Positions 43,081 to 51,651 of a stretch of 59,214 nucleotides of DNA are shown one piece after another. The DNA comes from NIOZ-UU13 sp049287505. GTDB taxonomy: Bacteria > Planctomycetota > Phycisphaerae > Sedimentisphaerales > Anaerobacaceae. The DNA lies in assembly GCA_049287505.1 (NCBI GenBank), contig JBAQFY010000352.1, forward strand, positions 1 to 59,214, written 5' to 3'. Position numbers and translations under genes: made by a program. Within the stretch, counting starts at the first letter, position 1. The number at the start of each line of letters is the position of its first letter. The notes below the pieces were generated by a model. The model was not told where the DNA came from and did no database searches. It saw nothing but the letters and a program-made list of their open reading frames with translations.

Positions 43081-44235
43081 ATGGCTTTTACAGGAAAAGC
43101 AACTTATTCAGCGGGTACAACTTTAGCCGAACTGGCTGAAGATGTATCAGATTTGATAGGGATAATTTCGCCTTATGAGACGCCTTTGCTGGATGCTCTT
43201 GGTGACCCGATGAGAGAGGCGATGAGCACACATCATGAGTGGCTTGAAGATGAACTTTTGCCGAACAAGGATGCTATCAACGACAGCACATATACCGACC
43301 CGAGTGCCGACACCGACTTTGTAGTTGATAACGGCAGCAGGTTCCGTGTGGGAGACCAGATTCAGGTAGAAGGCAGCGAGGAATTAATGCTCGTGACGGG
43401 TATCAACAGCAATACGCTGACGGTGGTTCGCGGTTATGCAGGCACTACAGCGGAAGACCTTGCCGATAATCAGGTGATAAACATTCTGGGAAATGCGGCT
43501 CTTGAAGGGGCGGACAAGCCCGGTGCGAGGTTTACCAATCGCAGCAGGTACGGCAACTATACGCAGATATTTACAGCTACGGTGGAAGTGAGCGGGACGG
43601 ATATGGCTGCAAGCCAGCTGGGTCTGGCAGACGAGATGGATTACCAGAAGCAGGAACGGCTTCGTGAACTTCTTCGCGACCTGGAAAATACGGTCGTCAA
43701 CGGCGGCCGGCCGGCGAGCAATCCCGAAGGCAGCGGTTCGGTGAGAAGGTCGATGAAGGGCATTATTCAGCACCTATCAACTAATGTTTTCCATACCGGC
43801 GACAGTGGCTTTCCAACAGGCACCGGTCTGGATGAGGACAAGATTAATTACGTGCTCAGGCAGATTTGGGCGAGCAGTAATGGCAACGTGGACCTGATTG
43901 TGGTTGGTGGTTTTCAGAAGCGAAAGATAAATGCTTTTTCAGCCGGTAGCCGAACCTACGGAGCCAACGATACCACCTTCACCGATATGATTGGCATTTA
44001 TGAAAGTGATTTCGGCGTCTGCAGAATTGTTACCACACGATGGATGCAGCAGGATGCAGCGCTGCTGCTGGATTCGTCTCGTATTAATGTGCTGCCGTTA
44101 GCGGGGCGGAACTTTCATTTCAAGCCGTTGGCAAGCGGCGGCGACTATGAATGCGGTGAGCTAATTGGCGAATATACTGTGGAACTCAGGAACGAAGCGG
44201 CACACGGTCTCATTCGCGATTTAAGTACCAGCTAA
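43081..44235 (+). CDS. Major capsid protein, SU10/DUF5309-like
   Basis: A 384-residue HK97-fold capsid protein of the SU10-like/DUF5309 group: TTLAELAEDVSDLIGIISPY, ETPLLDALGD at the N-terminus, HHEWLEDEL, an inserted beta domain (RFRVGDQIQVEGSEELMLVT, then GINSNTLTVVRGYAGTTA), and the QIFTATVEVSGTDMA, YQKQERLRELLRDLENTVVN, GG stretch. C-terminal RWMQQDAALLLDSSRINVLP and GEYTVELRNEAAHGLI complete it. SU10 is a podovirus with elongated heads, suggesting a short-tailed relative. GAAGGAGAAGCACAA precedes the ATG. Downstream lie two strong hairpins. Confidence 0.85.
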   Translation: MAFTGKATYSAGTTLAELAEDVSDLIGIISPYETPLLDALGDPMREAMSTHHEWLEDELLPNKDAINDSTYTDPSADTDFVVDNGSRFRVGDQIQVEGSEELMLVTGINSNTLTVVRGYAGTTAEDLADNQVINILGNAALEGADKPGARFTNRSRYGNYTQIFTATVEVSGTDMAASQLGLADEMDYQKQERLRELLRDLENTVVNGGRPASNPEGSGSVRRSMKGIIQHLSTNVFHTGDSGFPTGTGLDEDKINYVLRQIWASSNGNVDLIVVGGFQKRKINAFSAGSRTYGANDTTFTDMIGIYESDFGVCRIVTTRWMQQDAALLLDSSRINVLPLAGRNFHFKPLASGGDYECGELIGEYTVELRNEAAHGLIRDLSTS

Positions 44236-44252
44236 ATCGCGGGGGTGTAGCA

Positions 44253-44310
44253 GACGCATCCTGATGCGTCCGGGCAAAGGTGCCCAAAGAGTGTTTGCTC
44301 TTTGGGCACC
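44253..44310 (+). terminator. Two hairpins after the capsid gene
   Basis: GACGCATC-CT-GATGCGTC (44253-44270) and a perfect 13-bp stem GGTGCCCAAAGAG / CTCTTTGGGCACC (44279-44291 and 44298-44310) with a 6-base loop. There is no long U-run, so partial termination or mRNA processing that keeps capsid output high is more likely than full termination. Confidence 0.55.
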
Positions 44311-44346
44311 TGAGAAGCCCTTTTGATTGGAAGGGAGCTAAAGGAA

Positions 44347-45003
44347 ATGGTTAGTTTTTCGAACGATGCAGATATCTTGAAATATGAGCCTATACTGTTC
44401 GGGGAGTTACATCTGCCGCAGCAGGTACTTGTGACAGGAACAGGGGGGACGCTTAGCGGAACAACATTCACTGCAAACGGTGCAGATTTTGTAAGTGCAC
44501 AAGTATCTGCCGGCGGCGTTGTGTATTTTCGTTCTGCGGATGGGACGTTAGATGGGGCATATGAGATAGTTTCCGTGGATTCGGTGACGCAGCTTAGTGT
44601 TTCCGTAATCAGGTCGGATTCAGCGATGGCTGCCGTAGCGCCGCCAGCGGCTACTGAAATATTCTATCGCATCAGCACGTTCGGACCACAGGCTAATGAA
44701 GCAGGTTTTCAGTTGACCGAATACTTCGGTATTAGCCCGGGCAATCCTGCAAGTGACATAGATGCAGAGGATGTTCTGGATACGAACGTATTGAAGAGGA
44801 CGTCGGTTTTTGCGGTCATCTCAACTGTGTATGCGATGTTAGCCAGCAAAGCCAAAGACGAGAATTTCTGGAAGAAAAGTCTGCACTATCAGAATCTTTT
44901 TTCCAAGGCAAAGGAACGGTGCCGGCTTAGCATCGATGTCGGCTCTGACGGGGTGGCTGATGTTACTAAAGTTGGGGCGTCTGGAAAGTTAGTGCGTGAT
45001 TAG
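44347..45003 (+). CDS. Head-completion/adaptor-like protein
   Basis: A 218-residue protein; start chosen at ATG 44347 because GGAAGGGAG lies 9 bp upstream (a TTG 24 bp earlier is in frame). The N-terminal part is FSNDADILKYEPILFGELHL then PQQ, followed by a beta-rich domain (GTLSGTTFTANGADFVSAQV, GGVVYFRSADG). The C-terminal part is helical (DTNVLKRTSVFAVISTVYAM, LASKAKDENFWKKSLHYQNL, FSKAKERCRLSID), like adaptors that bind the portal. Position after the capsid fits a head-tail adaptor. Function inferred from position and general shape. Confidence 0.55.
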   Translation: MVSFSNDADILKYEPILFGELHLPQQVLVTGTGGTLSGTTFTANGADFVSAQVSAGGVVYFRSADGTLDGAYEIVSVDSVTQLSVSVIRSDSAMAAVAPPAATEIFYRISTFGPQANEAGFQLTEYFGISPGNPASDIDAEDVLDTNVLKRTSVFAVISTVYAMLASKAKDENFWKKSLHYQNLFSKAKERCRLSIDVGSDGVADVTKVGASGKLVRD

Positions 45004-45021
45004 TTTGTATAGAGAAGACAA

Positions 45022-45390
45022 ATGAGTGTTACTTTGGACGGACAAATTTTGTTTGACGAGCAACAGTTAGAGATTGAGCTGGACAGTCTTAACCGAGACT
45101 CGATAGAGAGAGCGGTGTCGGGACTGGATGGTGTGCTCAGTGTTGATATGGGTGGGCGTTCCAGGAAGATAAGACAAAGAGGTACACTGCGGGCGCAAAG
45201 CCGAACGCAGATGAATGACAGAATCAATGTAATATCGGCATATATGGACGGCAATACACACACACTGGTAAGCAATGAGGGAGAAAAATTTGATAACCTT
45301 CGTATGGATTCCTTAAAAGTAAACAGTAAACGGGCAGGTGGCGGCAGTATGGTTGTCGATTATGAAATCGTTTATACACAGTTAGTTTGA
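45022..45390 (+). CDS. Phage structural protein of unknown role
   Basis: A 122-residue protein, beta-rich, with a symmetrical middle (GRSRKIRQRGTLRAQSRTQM, NDRINVISAYMDGNTHTLVS) and VDYEIVYTQLV at the end. No family is recognised with confidence; the alternation resembles small tail or connector proteins. It lies 18 bp after the adaptor-like gene and 41 bp before the next virion gene, in the same direction. Confidence 0.6.
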   Translation: MSVTLDGQILFDEQQLEIELDSLNRDSIERAVSGLDGVLSVDMGGRSRKIRQRGTLRAQSRTQMNDRINVISAYMDGNTHTLVSNEGEKFDNLRMDSLKVNSKRAGGGSMVVDYEIVYTQLV

Positions 45391-45431
45391 AAGCGTAAAG
45401 CGTAGAGCGGATAAAAAAGGTAAAAGCAGTA

Positions 45432-46214
45432 ATGGGACTTATCAGCACTGGGATAGAAAAGGTCAGAGCGTTTGAATTGCCCGCTGGTATTTGGGGGGAC
45501 GGCGAGTTTGTCGAGGCCCTGCGGGTAGCGCTGGTGAAGTGGTCCGCCAAAGCGAACCTGAGCGATAAGTTTTATCAGGTTTATGTCAACGGCCAATATG
45601 CAGGAGTAACTATCGACAGTCATCAAAGGCAAATGGTTGTTCCAATACCCACCTCTTTGGAGTCAGCAGTTCGGATAGAAGTCTTTGCCGTTGAGCCGGA
45701 GCAGGCGGATACTGATTTCAGTAATGAGCTTGTCCAGCCACCGGCCACTAGTGGACGGGTGAGAATAAGTCTGTTGCGAAGCCAGAACCTGCCGAGTGAC
45801 GCAACTGCTGAAATCTACTTTGACAACGGGACAGGCGAAATTGATTACAGCCAGCCGCTGACTGATTCGCCGATAAGGATTTGGCCTGCCTGGCAGGATA
45901 AAGCCGGTTTCGGGATGAGCAGATTTGGTGTTTGTGATTTCGGTTATGATTCGGCAGCAGCGGTTGGATTTGGGAAGGGCAGTTTCGGGCACGGTCAGTT
46001 TGGCCTTGATGCTGATACGATTGAATGGATAAGCCCGCCGCTCGTGGCAGGTGTTTATAAATTTGGCGTTAAGGTTATCGACCAGAAGGGTAACGAAAGC
46101 AATGCCAGCGAAACCGAACCAATAACAGTAATACCAGCGGCAAAACCTGCTGTGCGAGTAAGCATTTCTTCCTTTGATAAACAGACAAATCAACTGGTAT
46201 TAAGTGTCTCATAA
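45432..46214 (+). CDS. Virion protein with FN3-like module
   Basis: A 260-residue protein. The N-terminal third includes KFYQVYVNGQYAGVTIDSHQ and a strand-rich region. From about residue 110 it has an immunoglobulin/FN3-like module (IYFDNGTGEIDYSQPL, GVYKFGVKVIDQKGNESNAS, ETEPITV) after a Gly/Phe-rich stretch (FGMSRFGVCDFGYDSAAAVG, FGKGSFGHGQFG). A closely similar module (VYYDGRTGQIDYENPL, GRYLFAIRTEDAGGIES) ends the LamG protein at 50004-51542. Likely an exposed fibre or decoration component. No enzyme motif. Confidence 0.6.
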   Translation: MGLISTGIEKVRAFELPAGIWGDGEFVEALRVALVKWSAKANLSDKFYQVYVNGQYAGVTIDSHQRQMVVPIPTSLESAVRIEVFAVEPEQADTDFSNELVQPPATSGRVRISLLRSQNLPSDATAEIYFDNGTGEIDYSQPLTDSPIRIWPAWQDKAGFGMSRFGVCDFGYDSAAAVGFGKGSFGHGQFGLDADTIEWISPPLVAGVYKFGVKVIDQKGNESNASETEPITVIPAAKPAVRVSISSFDKQTNQLVLSVS

Positions 46215-46235
46215 AAGAGTAACAAGGAGAATACT

Positions 46236-47024
46236 ATGGCTGAAGTGTATCCAACTGATAACGAGCTGTTAAATATACAGTCTGACAGCGAGACCGGCAT
46301 CGAGTATATAGCAACCGGCAAGGCGCCATATTATCTGGAGTTTCGGAAATTGCTGTATCGGCTGTTGTTGGCGACACGGCGCGCGAACGACTTGAGAGTC
46401 TATGACGAGGGCGGGCTGGACGTAGGCGTAAAAGCGGGCAAGTTCTGGCTGGATACGGAGATGATAAGCTATGCCGGCTCATCGAGCAATACTTTGGCAG
46501 ATGATAAGCAAAATATTTATATCTATCTGAGTTCGTCCGGCAGTCTTGTTACCAACGAATACAGCAGTTTTCCTGATATGGCAACTACGCCGCATATTCG
46601 GCTGGCGATAGTAAGCACATCGGGTGGGTACATCGACTCAATAACCGATTGCCGAATGGGTCATAATATTGTAGTGCCATACGGAGCCGGTGGGATTAAA
46701 AAGACAATCGAGGCACATACCAGCGAAGACACACTTATGACAGCGGAATCCGGCAGTGTTCACAGTAACCTTGGTGCCAGCGGGATAGTTACGCTTACGC
46801 TGCCTGCCTCGGCACCTGCGGGAACGATATTTAGCTTTGGAGTCCAGGCCCCTTATGAGCTGCGTATTGACCCCGGTACAGCGACAATCCGAGACGACAG
46901 CGGCCAGACAGCGGACAAATATAAATCAGCTAATGCGGTCGGAGAATGCCTTAGCATTGTAGCCGATTCCAACGGCGATTGGGCTACCATTGCCAAGAAC
47001 GGGACCTGGACCGAGGAGGTGTAA
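46236..47024 (+). CDS. Phage surface/fibre-like protein
   Basis: A 262-residue beta-rich protein. DVGVKAGKFWLDTEMISYAG, then NIYIYLSSSGSLVTNEYSSF, PDMATTPHIRLAIVSTSGG and a C-terminal VTLTLPASAPAGTIFSFGVQ, APYELRIDPGTATIRDD resemble phage fibre and trimer-tip modules. RBS GGAG and ATG at 46236. The stop (47022-47024) is directly before the deacetylase start, and its last codons hold the GAGGAGGT site of the next gene. No specific function can be assigned. Confidence 0.6.
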   Translation: MAEVYPTDNELLNIQSDSETGIEYIATGKAPYYLEFRKLLYRLLLATRRANDLRVYDEGGLDVGVKAGKFWLDTEMISYAGSSSNTLADDKQNIYIYLSSSGSLVTNEYSSFPDMATTPHIRLAIVSTSGGYIDSITDCRMGHNIVVPYGAGGIKKTIEAHTSEDTLMTAESGSVHSNLGASGIVTLTLPASAPAGTIFSFGVQAPYELRIDPGTATIRDDSGQTADKYKSANAVGECLSIVADSNGDWATIAKNGTWTEEV

Positions 47025-47026
47025 AT

Positions 47027-48301
47027 ATGCTTATTTCCACAACCAAACCACCTGCCGGCTCTGTCGGATTAAAAGAAGTCAATAAAGATTTTTGTGCTGC
47101 TTCAATCGGAGCAAAAGGGGTATATCCGAGAAGGCATTTTATTCCGAAACTCATTGAACCTTTCGATGATACCTCACAATGGGACACCGGTATACGCGTA
47201 ACTAAAGCTGCGGATACCGACAATTATTTATGCTCAGCATCAGCGACTCCACAGGCGATGAAGTGCGCAAAGCAAGCCGGAGGCACCTCATCGTTTACCA
47301 CCAAAACGATTACTGAAACCAATCTGGCTAATACTCTGGTTTATGTTCGATTCTATGTGCACGAAGGTAGTGGCTCCTCATCTTATGACAAAATTTCAGC
47401 GACCTATCTTGTTGTTGGTGACAGCACTTTTTCAAATTACCAGATGATGCTGCTTGCCGAGAGTGGGTATATAACGGGACCGGGCTGGTATGAGAGAATT
47501 ATTGCACCGAAGATGAGCAATATGGATGCCGGGACCTACCCGTTATGCTGGGAGCATGTTACAAAGCTTCGCGTTCGGGTTGATTCGGCAGGAAGCGATG
47601 ATACGCCAGCGATAACGTGGGATAAAATAATGTTCATTCCTCATTTGGCTCAACCCCAATATGCTATCACTCTGGATGACGGCTTTGATGACGATTATAA
47701 ATTTGCAGCTTATTTGAATGCAAAGGGGATTAGAGGTACATTCTTTATCATTCCATCGAAAATTGGAACGAGCGGTTATTTAACATTAGAACAGCTTCAT
47801 CAGATACATAATGCCGGTCATTTGATAGCTAACCATAGCTGGAGCCACAAATGTTTGAAGACGGATAATCTCACTGCCGCCGAATTTATAGAAGAGGTTA
47901 CAAAAGCAACGGACTGGATGTGTGCTAATGGTTTTTCAGACGGGGGAAGGATATTTGCGCTGCCGGGAGGAACTGCTAACTGGGAGGACGGATTTAACAG
48001 CATTTATGGAGAAAGATGGTTTGACCTGTTGCGGCTTTCGACAACCTGCCACGATATTGGCTTCTTTGACCCAACGATACAATGGATTAATTCATTTGAC
48101 GATACAACAACTGCGGAATCCCAAGTCAATAAAGTAATAGATGCGGGGACGATTGTGATTACAGGATGGCATTCTGTAAATGAAGGAACATCGTTTACGT
48201 GGACCAACTGGAAAACACATATCGACAATGTGGCGGCAAAACGAAATGCAGGAAATCTCGATGTGGTAACTATGGCAGACTTGTTAAGTATAGGAGTCTA
48301 A
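47027..48301 (+). CDS. Virion-associated polysaccharide deacetylase
   Basis: A 424-residue protein starting at the ATG at 47027 behind GAGGAGGT; a longer reading frame has no such site. Residues 40-205 form a carbohydrate-binding-like beta domain (FDDTSQWDTGIRVTKAADTD, KISATYLVVGDSTFSNYQMM). The C-terminal half is a NodB-type carbohydrate esterase 4 fold: ITLDDGFDDDYKFAAYLNAK, GIRGTFFIIPSKIG, the metal-binding HSWSH (HxxxH) and IFALPGGTAN. It should remove acetyl groups from a cell-surface glycan and so help the particle cross the host envelope. It sits in the middle of the structural genes. One base separates it from the next gene. Confidence 0.85.
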   Translation: MLISTTKPPAGSVGLKEVNKDFCAASIGAKGVYPRRHFIPKLIEPFDDTSQWDTGIRVTKAADTDNYLCSASATPQAMKCAKQAGGTSSFTTKTITETNLANTLVYVRFYVHEGSGSSSYDKISATYLVVGDSTFSNYQMMLLAESGYITGPGWYERIIAPKMSNMDAGTYPLCWEHVTKLRVRVDSAGSDDTPAITWDKIMFIPHLAQPQYAITLDDGFDDDYKFAAYLNAKGIRGTFFIIPSKIGTSGYLTLEQLHQIHNAGHLIANHSWSHKCLKTDNLTAAEFIEEVTKATDWMCANGFSDGGRIFALPGGTANWEDGFNSIYGERWFDLLRLSTTCHDIGFFDPTIQWINSFDDTTTAESQVNKVIDAGTIVITGWHSVNEGTSFTWTNWKTHIDNVAAKRNAGNLDVVTMADLLSIGV

Positions 48302-48302
48302 G

Positions 48303-48758
48303 ATGGCGAACGAAATACATGTAGATTATGCCTCTGGCGATACACTTTATGCGATTGTTCGTAACGCTGCAGGAGAAGTCTGGTATGTTGGAGGACAAGT
48401 TTTTGAGGTCTGGGGGACAGGCAACCGTACTGCAGATGATTACGATATACCCCTTACAGATAAGGGTGGCCACAGATATGTGGGTAACGTTGATGGCAAT
48501 ATCCCTTCAGGTAGATATTCCATTCAAATATTCTTGCAGGCCGGCGCCAATCCTGCTGATAGTGATAACCTTGTTGGAGGTGGCGAAATTGTATGGTCCG
48601 GGGTAGGCGAAGTAACCAGTGACAAACTGCTTGCCAACAAGGCTGTCCAAAAAAAATCGACTGGAGAAATCAAATACTACGATGATGACGGGCAAACGGT
48701 CCTTCTGACTCACACCCCTATCGATGCTGAAGCGACTATCACAAGGACGTCGAGTTGA
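48303..48758 (+). CDS. Small phage structural protein
   Basis: A 151-residue beta-rich protein (IHVDYASGDTLYAIVRNAAG, EVWYVGGQVFEVW, TDKGGHRYVGNVDGNIPSGR, YSIQIFLQAG) with a C-terminal VQKKSTGEIKYYDDDGQTVL, LTHTP strand pair as in phage head-decoration or tail-sheath-like proteins. The ATG is one base after the deacetylase stop, so translation is coupled. Role not recognised. Confidence 0.6.
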   Translation: MANEIHVDYASGDTLYAIVRNAAGEVWYVGGQVFEVWGTGNRTADDYDIPLTDKGGHRYVGNVDGNIPSGRYSIQIFLQAGANPADSDNLVGGGEIVWSGVGEVTSDKLLANKAVQKKSTGEIKYYDDDGQTVLLTHTPIDAEATITRTSS

Positions 48759-48788
48759 TGAAAACTATGAATATTGGGGAGATACAAA

Positions 48789-49214
48789 ATGGGTAGTTAT
48801 GCAGATTATTGGGAAAACGAGATTTTAGACCATCTTTTTGGCAAGGGTTTGTATAACGCCACGTTGGGATCTGGTGGAACTTACCCTGATGTTACGATTT
48901 ATGTGGGGCTGTCGACTGCAGAACCACTTGATGACAGTTCCGGATTAGCCGAGCCAAGTGGCAATGCTTATGCTCGAGTTTCGACTTCTGGTGCTGATTG
49001 GAACACTGCATCTGGCGGGACACTTGATAACGCCAATGATATTACTTTTCCAGAGGCCAACGGTAGCTGGGGGACGATAACTCACTTTGCCTTATTTGAC
49101 GCGGCGACAGGTGGTAATATGTTGGCCTCTGGGGCATTAAGTACATTTAAGACTATTGGCGGTGGGGATACAGCTAAATTTGCCGCGGGCGATTTAGATG
49201 TATCGTTAGATTAA
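48789..49214 (+). CDS. Conserved phage tail/fibre-type protein
   Basis: A 141-residue protein; the start at ATG 48789 has GGGGAGA six bases before it. The body, TIYVGLSTAEPLDDSSGLAE, YARVSTSGADWN, DNANDITFPEANGSWGTITH, FALFDAATGGNMLASGAL, is a pattern I recognise from a conserved phage protein often annotated as tail fibre or gp80-like. A C-terminal GGGDTAKFAAGDLDVSLD completes it. It is probably a surface-exposed virion component. Confidence 0.7.
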   Translation: MGSYADYWENEILDHLFGKGLYNATLGSGGTYPDVTIYVGLSTAEPLDDSSGLAEPSGNAYARVSTSGADWNTASGGTLDNANDITFPEANGSWGTITHFALFDAATGGNMLASGALSTFKTIGGGDTAKFAAGDLDVSLD

Positions 49215-49267
49215 GTCCCAGCCGTTGAGCTCCGCAAAATGAAGTTGCGGTGAAAGGAGGTTAACTA

Positions 49268-49660
49268 ATGGCGACCATAAGCAAGAATTGGGCTTCGCAA
49301 AGCCAAATAGTAGGCTCTGGCGATGGTTATGTAACTTTATCGGGGACTACGGAGTCGTACTCTTCGGATGTAGATTTAGAAACAAATGGGTACGAAGGCG
49401 CTCACGTCATTGTAGAAATCAACTACGATGCTACTCCGACTGATGAGGTTAAGATTAAACTATACGGCTCTCTCGATGGTACTAACTATGATGATACACC
49501 TATCTGGGAGATGCAGGGGGATAAAAGCGTTGACCCACAGCAGTTAAGCTTCATTATCAAAGACCTTGCGCACTTCAGAATTGGCGTGCAACAGACAGGT
49601 TCAACAAACAGCCACGATGTCCGTGCCTATGTCCAACTGTGGAACTATATATCCTCATAG
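49268..49660 (+). CDS. Small virion protein with jelly-roll-like composition
   Basis: A 130-residue beta-rich protein (YEGAHVIVEINYDATPTDEV, KIKLYGSLDGTNYDDTPIWE, FIIKDLAHFRIGVQQTGSTN, RAYVQLWNYI). AAAGGAGG lies 7 bp before the ATG. The shape resembles phage fibre or decoration proteins. No function is recognised. Confidence 0.6.
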   Translation: MATISKNWASQSQIVGSGDGYVTLSGTTESYSSDVDLETNGYEGAHVIVEINYDATPTDEVKIKLYGSLDGTNYDDTPIWEMQGDKSVDPQQLSFIIKDLAHFRIGVQQTGSTNSHDVRAYVQLWNYISS

Positions 49661-49678
49661 AACAGAAGGAGATTAAAA

Positions 49679-50017
49679 ATGGCACACGTGCACGTAAGGG
49701 AAATAGGTGTAGTTACAAACGGCAGAGGCAAGGTCAATTTGATTTTTCATATTCCCATAAACAGTCCTGTTATGGGAATTGTTCCTACGCCAACCAGCTC
49801 AATTGAATCGGAGCTTGAAGCGGGCGAAATAAGCGCGTTGGCCGCCGGTACTGTGGTGGAGCTCTCAAAGACCATTATTGCATTGGAAACACAAGCAACT
49901 GTTGACATTGTAACTGCAATAAAGGCCAGTTGGCGATGTGTAAAATCCACATATAACGCCAGTTACAATTTCAAATACAAGCACTATGGGCAAACAATAG
50001 TAGATGCCACAACTTAA
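49679..50017 (+). CDS. Small virion protein of unknown role
   Basis: A 112-residue protein (HVHVREIGVVTNGRGKVNLI, FHIPINSPV, ISALAAGTVVELSKTIIALE). AAGGAGATTAAAA precedes the ATG. Its last 14 bases overlap the start of the LamG protein gene, suggesting coupled translation. It belongs to the structural operon. Confidence 0.55.
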   Translation: MAHVHVREIGVVTNGRGKVNLIFHIPINSPVMGIVPTPTSSIESELEAGEISALAAGTVVELSKTIIALETQATVDIVTAIKASWRCVKSTYNASYNFKYKHYGQTIVDATT

Positions 50018-51542
50018 ACCCACAAGAGGAATTTGCTTAAATAGAAGCCATCCCCTCAGTAGAGGCCTTGTCGGTCTCTGGCTTTTCAATGAAGGCTCAG
50101 GCAATAAAGTCTTTGACTTGAGCGGGAATGGGAATACAGGGACATTTGCTGGCAATACTGTTTGGGTTCCAGGTAAGTTTGGCTCTGCATTGAGTTTTGA
50201 TGGCACTACCGATTATGTTGGTGTCGGTTCAAATTCCATATTGATTCTGTCCGGTAGTAATTTATCAATAGTTGCAAGTATTAAAACAAGTGATATTGGC
50301 AATCGGCTGATATTTGGTGCTTATCAACCCAGCAATCCTTATTCTGGTTATGCCTTTCGTATAAATGCTTCAAAATTGGGATATTTTTCATCTGCTTTTG
50401 GTTCTTGGGTAGAAGCCAATAGTAGTTATGCTGATGGGGTTCAACATATCGTTGCATTTTCCTTGAATGGAACAAGTTGCAGTTTTTATCGTGATGGTGT
50501 TTTTGATGGAACTCAAACTTCCGCTGCCCCTGCTTCATATACTGGGAATAAGGCCATAGGCGCAAGAAATGATGGGAATTATAGCTTTTTAGGCACTATT
50601 GATTTTATAATGATTTTCAATCGCGTCTTATCCGCTTCTGAAATCGCCCAACTCTACCGAGAGCCGTTTTGTATGTTTGAGGAAGCGATGAGGCCGAAGT
50701 TGATAAGTGGCCAAATCGTCAATCTTGCGGGCAGTTCCGTGGCTTTGTCGTATTCAAGTGCAACAGCAAAAGCAATGCGAAAAGTCGGTGGAGATGTAGC
50801 AGGTACCTCTGATATCACGGCATTACTAAATTTGATTCGCAGCTTACTAAACATAGAAAGGAATTGGTTAAGAGAAGCGCTCTTTAATGGAATGACTGCT
50901 AATGCTTATAAGCTTGGTACGACCTTGAGTTTGGGTTGGTTCTGGGTTCGTGTTGCCGGCTGCTCTGTGCTCTACCGCGGCTCTGATATGGATGAAATAG
51001 ATTTTGTGAATATATTGGCTGTTGCTGAGCAGGATGCTTGCGATATCTCACCGCCCAGCTACATCCCGCACAACTGTAGTTCGGCCTATTTTTATGTTAT
51101 CCGTCGGTTCAACAATTGTGGCTATCAGGAACGTACCTTAGCTGCTTCGGTGAAGGTTTCAATAGAATCAAACGGTAATCTGGCGGAGCCGCAACCGAAT
51201 AATATTTCCGGTTCAAAAGTCGAACAAGTAGACGGCAACAAAATACAGCTTGTCTGGTTCTATTGCCCCCTCGAACAAAAGTCGCAGCCGATGTGTTTCA
51301 ATGTTTATTATGATGGTCGGACAGGGCAAATCGACTATGAAAACCCTCTTGCTTCAATCGGTTATAAGGGGCGAAAGTTTTACGGCTACAAATATGGAGC
51401 ACTCGAAGCAGGCAGGTACTTGTTTGCTATAAGGACCGAAGACGCCGGCGGTATAGAAAGTAGTTCTTTAGCGCGGCTGAGAATCCAATTCGACACCACA
51501 AATCCCAACGAGATTGATATTTTAAGTGATGAAGCTGTTTAA
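50004..51542 (+). CDS. Virion protein with LamG and FN3-like domains
   Basis: A 512-residue protein. Residues about 14-215 are a concanavalin/LamG-type domain: LVGLWLFNEGSGNKVFDLSG, NGNTGTF, GKFGSALSFDGTTDYV, VASIKTSD, GTIDFIMIFNRVLSASEIAQ, LYREPF. A helical linker (TALLNLIRSLLNIERNWLRE) leads to a beta domain and a final FN3-like module (VYYDGRTGQIDYENPL, GRYLFAIRTEDAGGIESSSL) similar to 45432-46214. LamG domains bind glycans and are typical of phage receptor-binding or adhesin proteins. The start overlaps the previous gene by 14 bp. Confidence 0.75.
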   Translation: MPQLKPTRGICLNRSHPLSRGLVGLWLFNEGSGNKVFDLSGNGNTGTFAGNTVWVPGKFGSALSFDGTTDYVGVGSNSILILSGSNLSIVASIKTSDIGNRLIFGAYQPSNPYSGYAFRINASKLGYFSSAFGSWVEANSSYADGVQHIVAFSLNGTSCSFYRDGVFDGTQTSAAPASYTGNKAIGARNDGNYSFLGTIDFIMIFNRVLSASEIAQLYREPFCMFEEAMRPKLISGQIVNLAGSSVALSYSSATAKAMRKVGGDVAGTSDITALLNLIRSLLNIERNWLREALFNGMTANAYKLGTTLSLGWFWVRVAGCSVLYRGSDMDEIDFVNILAVAEQDACDISPPSYIPHNCSSAYFYVIRRFNNCGYQERTLAASVKVSIESNGNLAEPQPNNISGSKVEQVDGNKIQLVWFYCPLEQKSQPMCFNVYYDGRTGQIDYENPLASIGYKGRKFYGYKYGALEAGRYLFAIRTEDAGGIESSSLARLRIQFDTTNPNEIDILSDEAV

Positions 51543-51555
51543 CAAAAGAATTCCA

Positions 51556-51632
51556 ATGTCGCCCTGAGCGCAGCGAAGGGTCTCCTCCTTACCTGAAAGC
51601 AAGAGATTCTTCGCTCCACTCAGAATGACAGA
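51556..51632. repeat. Intergenic repeat with inverted arms
   Basis: TCGCCCTGAGCGCAGCGAAG then GGTCTC at one end and GAGATTCTTCGCTCCACTCA then GAATGACA at the other. It is a known kind of chromosomal repeat, here between two phage structural genes; part of a copy is at 26418-26445. It shifts the likely start of the next gene to 51652. Confidence 0.6.
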
Positions 51633-51651
51633 TTGTTTTACAGGCGTTTTA

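Noticed and set aside
46979..47026. An upstream start for the deacetylase gene overlapping the previous gene.
   Set aside because: The GAGGAGGT site and ATG at 47027 give a far better start.
51625..51651. The first ATG of the hub-like gene.
   Set aside because: It lies inside an intergenic repeat and encodes residues that do not look like part of the protein.
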